A stretch of DNA of 15,428 nucleotides. Origin: Actinoallomurus sp048498315. GTDB taxonomy: Bacteria > Actinomycetota > Actinomycetes > Streptosporangiales > Streptosporangiaceae. Below the pieces are notes generated by a model. That model worked only from the letters and a program-made list of their open reading frames with translations. It was not told where the DNA came from and ran no database searches. Below are positions 15,129 through 15,428 of this stretch, in pieces (position 1 is the first letter of the stretch; each line of letters opens with the position of its first letter). Where the stretch lies: assembly GCA_048498315.1 (NCBI GenBank), contig JBEHYF010000133.1, positions 1 to 15,428 on the forward strand, given 5' to 3'. The translations under genes were made by a program, and so were the position numbers.

Positions 15129-15157
15129 GGCGCGGGGTGGACGCCGGACCCCGCGCC
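15129..15157. terminator. Strong 10-bp hairpin between convergent genes
   Basis: GGCGCGGGGT (15129-15138) and ACCCCGCGCC (15148-15157) form a perfect 10-bp stem with a 9-nt loop. It lies 19 nt after the rightward stop (15109) and about the same distance from the leftward stop (15176-15178), so it is probably a bidirectional terminator. Confidence 0.75.
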
Positions 15158-15175
15158 CGCGCGGGACCCGGGTGG

Positions 15176-15403
15176 CTAGAGCAGTTCTTCGATCTGGCGG
15201 TCCAGCGGCGGGGCGGCCGGCCGGTTGTCCAGCGTGACGTGCGGGACCGGCGGCGGCTCGTCCACCCGGATCGCGGCGAGGAACTCCTCGAAGCGGTCGA
15301 GCTTCCCGGCGTCACGGTCGAGGCCACGGCGGCGCAGCCGGGACCGCAGGGTCTCCGGGTCGGACCGTACCCACACCAGGTGGACCGGCGGCCCGGGGAG
15401 GAG
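15176..15403 (-). CDS. P-loop kinase/ATPase-like protein, C-terminal part (runs off the contig end)
   Basis: The leftward frame ends in TAG at 15176-15178 and reads back through VHLVWVRSDPETLRSRLRRR, GLDRDAGKLDRFEEFLAAI and PHVTLDNRP to the degenerate contig end. The hydrophobic strand VHLVWV followed by a DPETLRxRLxxRG helix is the usual C-terminal half of small P-loop kinases (AAA/gluconate-kinase/zeta-like family), where the arginine helix serves as the lid. The Walker A motif would lie beyond the window, so enzyme activity and substrate cannot be judged. The GTG at 15376 falls inside the beta-strand and is not the true start. Base quality past about 15400 (a G-run then an A-run) looks unreliable. 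Confidence 0.65.
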   Translation of the reverse strand, partial: LLPGPPVHLVWVRSDPETLRSRLRRRGLDRDAGKLDRFEEFLAAIRVDEPPPVPHVTLDNRPAAPPLDRQIEELL

Positions 15404-15428
15404 GGGGGGGAAGAGAAAAAAAAAACCG
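15399..15428. other. Low-complexity contig end
   Basis: The last 30 bases are a purine-only run of G then A, ending in ten or more A and ACCG. An A-run of this kind is foreign to the rest of the window. It most likely reflects low-quality read ends or adaptor residue rather than genomic sequence. Confidence 0.6.

Overview
The window looks like one end of a draft contig from a high-GC actinobacterium. Base composition is extremely G+C-rich, third codon positions are almost all G or C, GTG and TTG starts are used, and the protein repertoire is typical: FCD-type GntR regulator, WYL and TetR regulators, MDR oxidoreductases, a P1 peptidase and small membrane proteins. Streptosporangiales-like actinomycetes would fit, but the genus cannot be fixed from this sequence. 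The last ~30 bases (G-run, then A-run) look like low-quality contig-end sequence.

Layout from left to right. A leftward CurA/LTB4DH-type NADP-dependent oxidoreductase (21-1022) is followed by two rightward small ORFs (1306-1440 and 1448-1816, the second with one membrane helix) and a FadR-subfamily GntR regulator (1970-2641). Convergent to these is a leftward two-gene unit: a trans-aconitate-methyltransferase-like enzyme (3917-4660) coupled by a GTGA overlap to an MFS exporter (2766-3920). It has a clear SD and an AT-rich palindrome upstream. Then come a small leftward secreted-protein-like ORF whose signal peptide appears frame-disrupted (4827-5033), a mostly empty GC-rich stretch (5034-5425), a leftward 64-aa single-helix protein (5452-5646) and a rightward glycerate kinase (5832-6989).

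From 7036 on the region is mixed. A SnoaL-like gene without a start codon meets, back to back at about 7443, the C-terminal tail of a TetR regulator. They are followed by a leftward P1-family peptidase (7766-8851), a leftward penicillin-binding-protein-like serine hydrolase (8954-10180), a rightward zinc-free MDR oxidoreductase (10327-11235) and a leftward radical-SAM hopanoid C-3 methylase, hpnR (11253-12728). Divergent from hpnR is only the HTH half of a WYL regulator (12883-13059). A leftward four-helix membrane protein (13189-13878), a rightward coiled-coil/membrane protein that appears to lack its middle domain (14030-15109), and the C-terminus of a P-loop kinase-like protein (15176 to the edge) complete the window.

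There is no single large system here. Most genes are independent housekeeping or accessory units closed by compact GC-rich hairpins, many abutting the stop codon. The points most worth attention are the orphan hpnR gene; three deletion-like scars in about 7 kb (TetR/SnoaL, WYL regulator, coiled-coil membrane protein), either real genome decay or assembly collapse; and the doubly frame-shifted small secreted protein.
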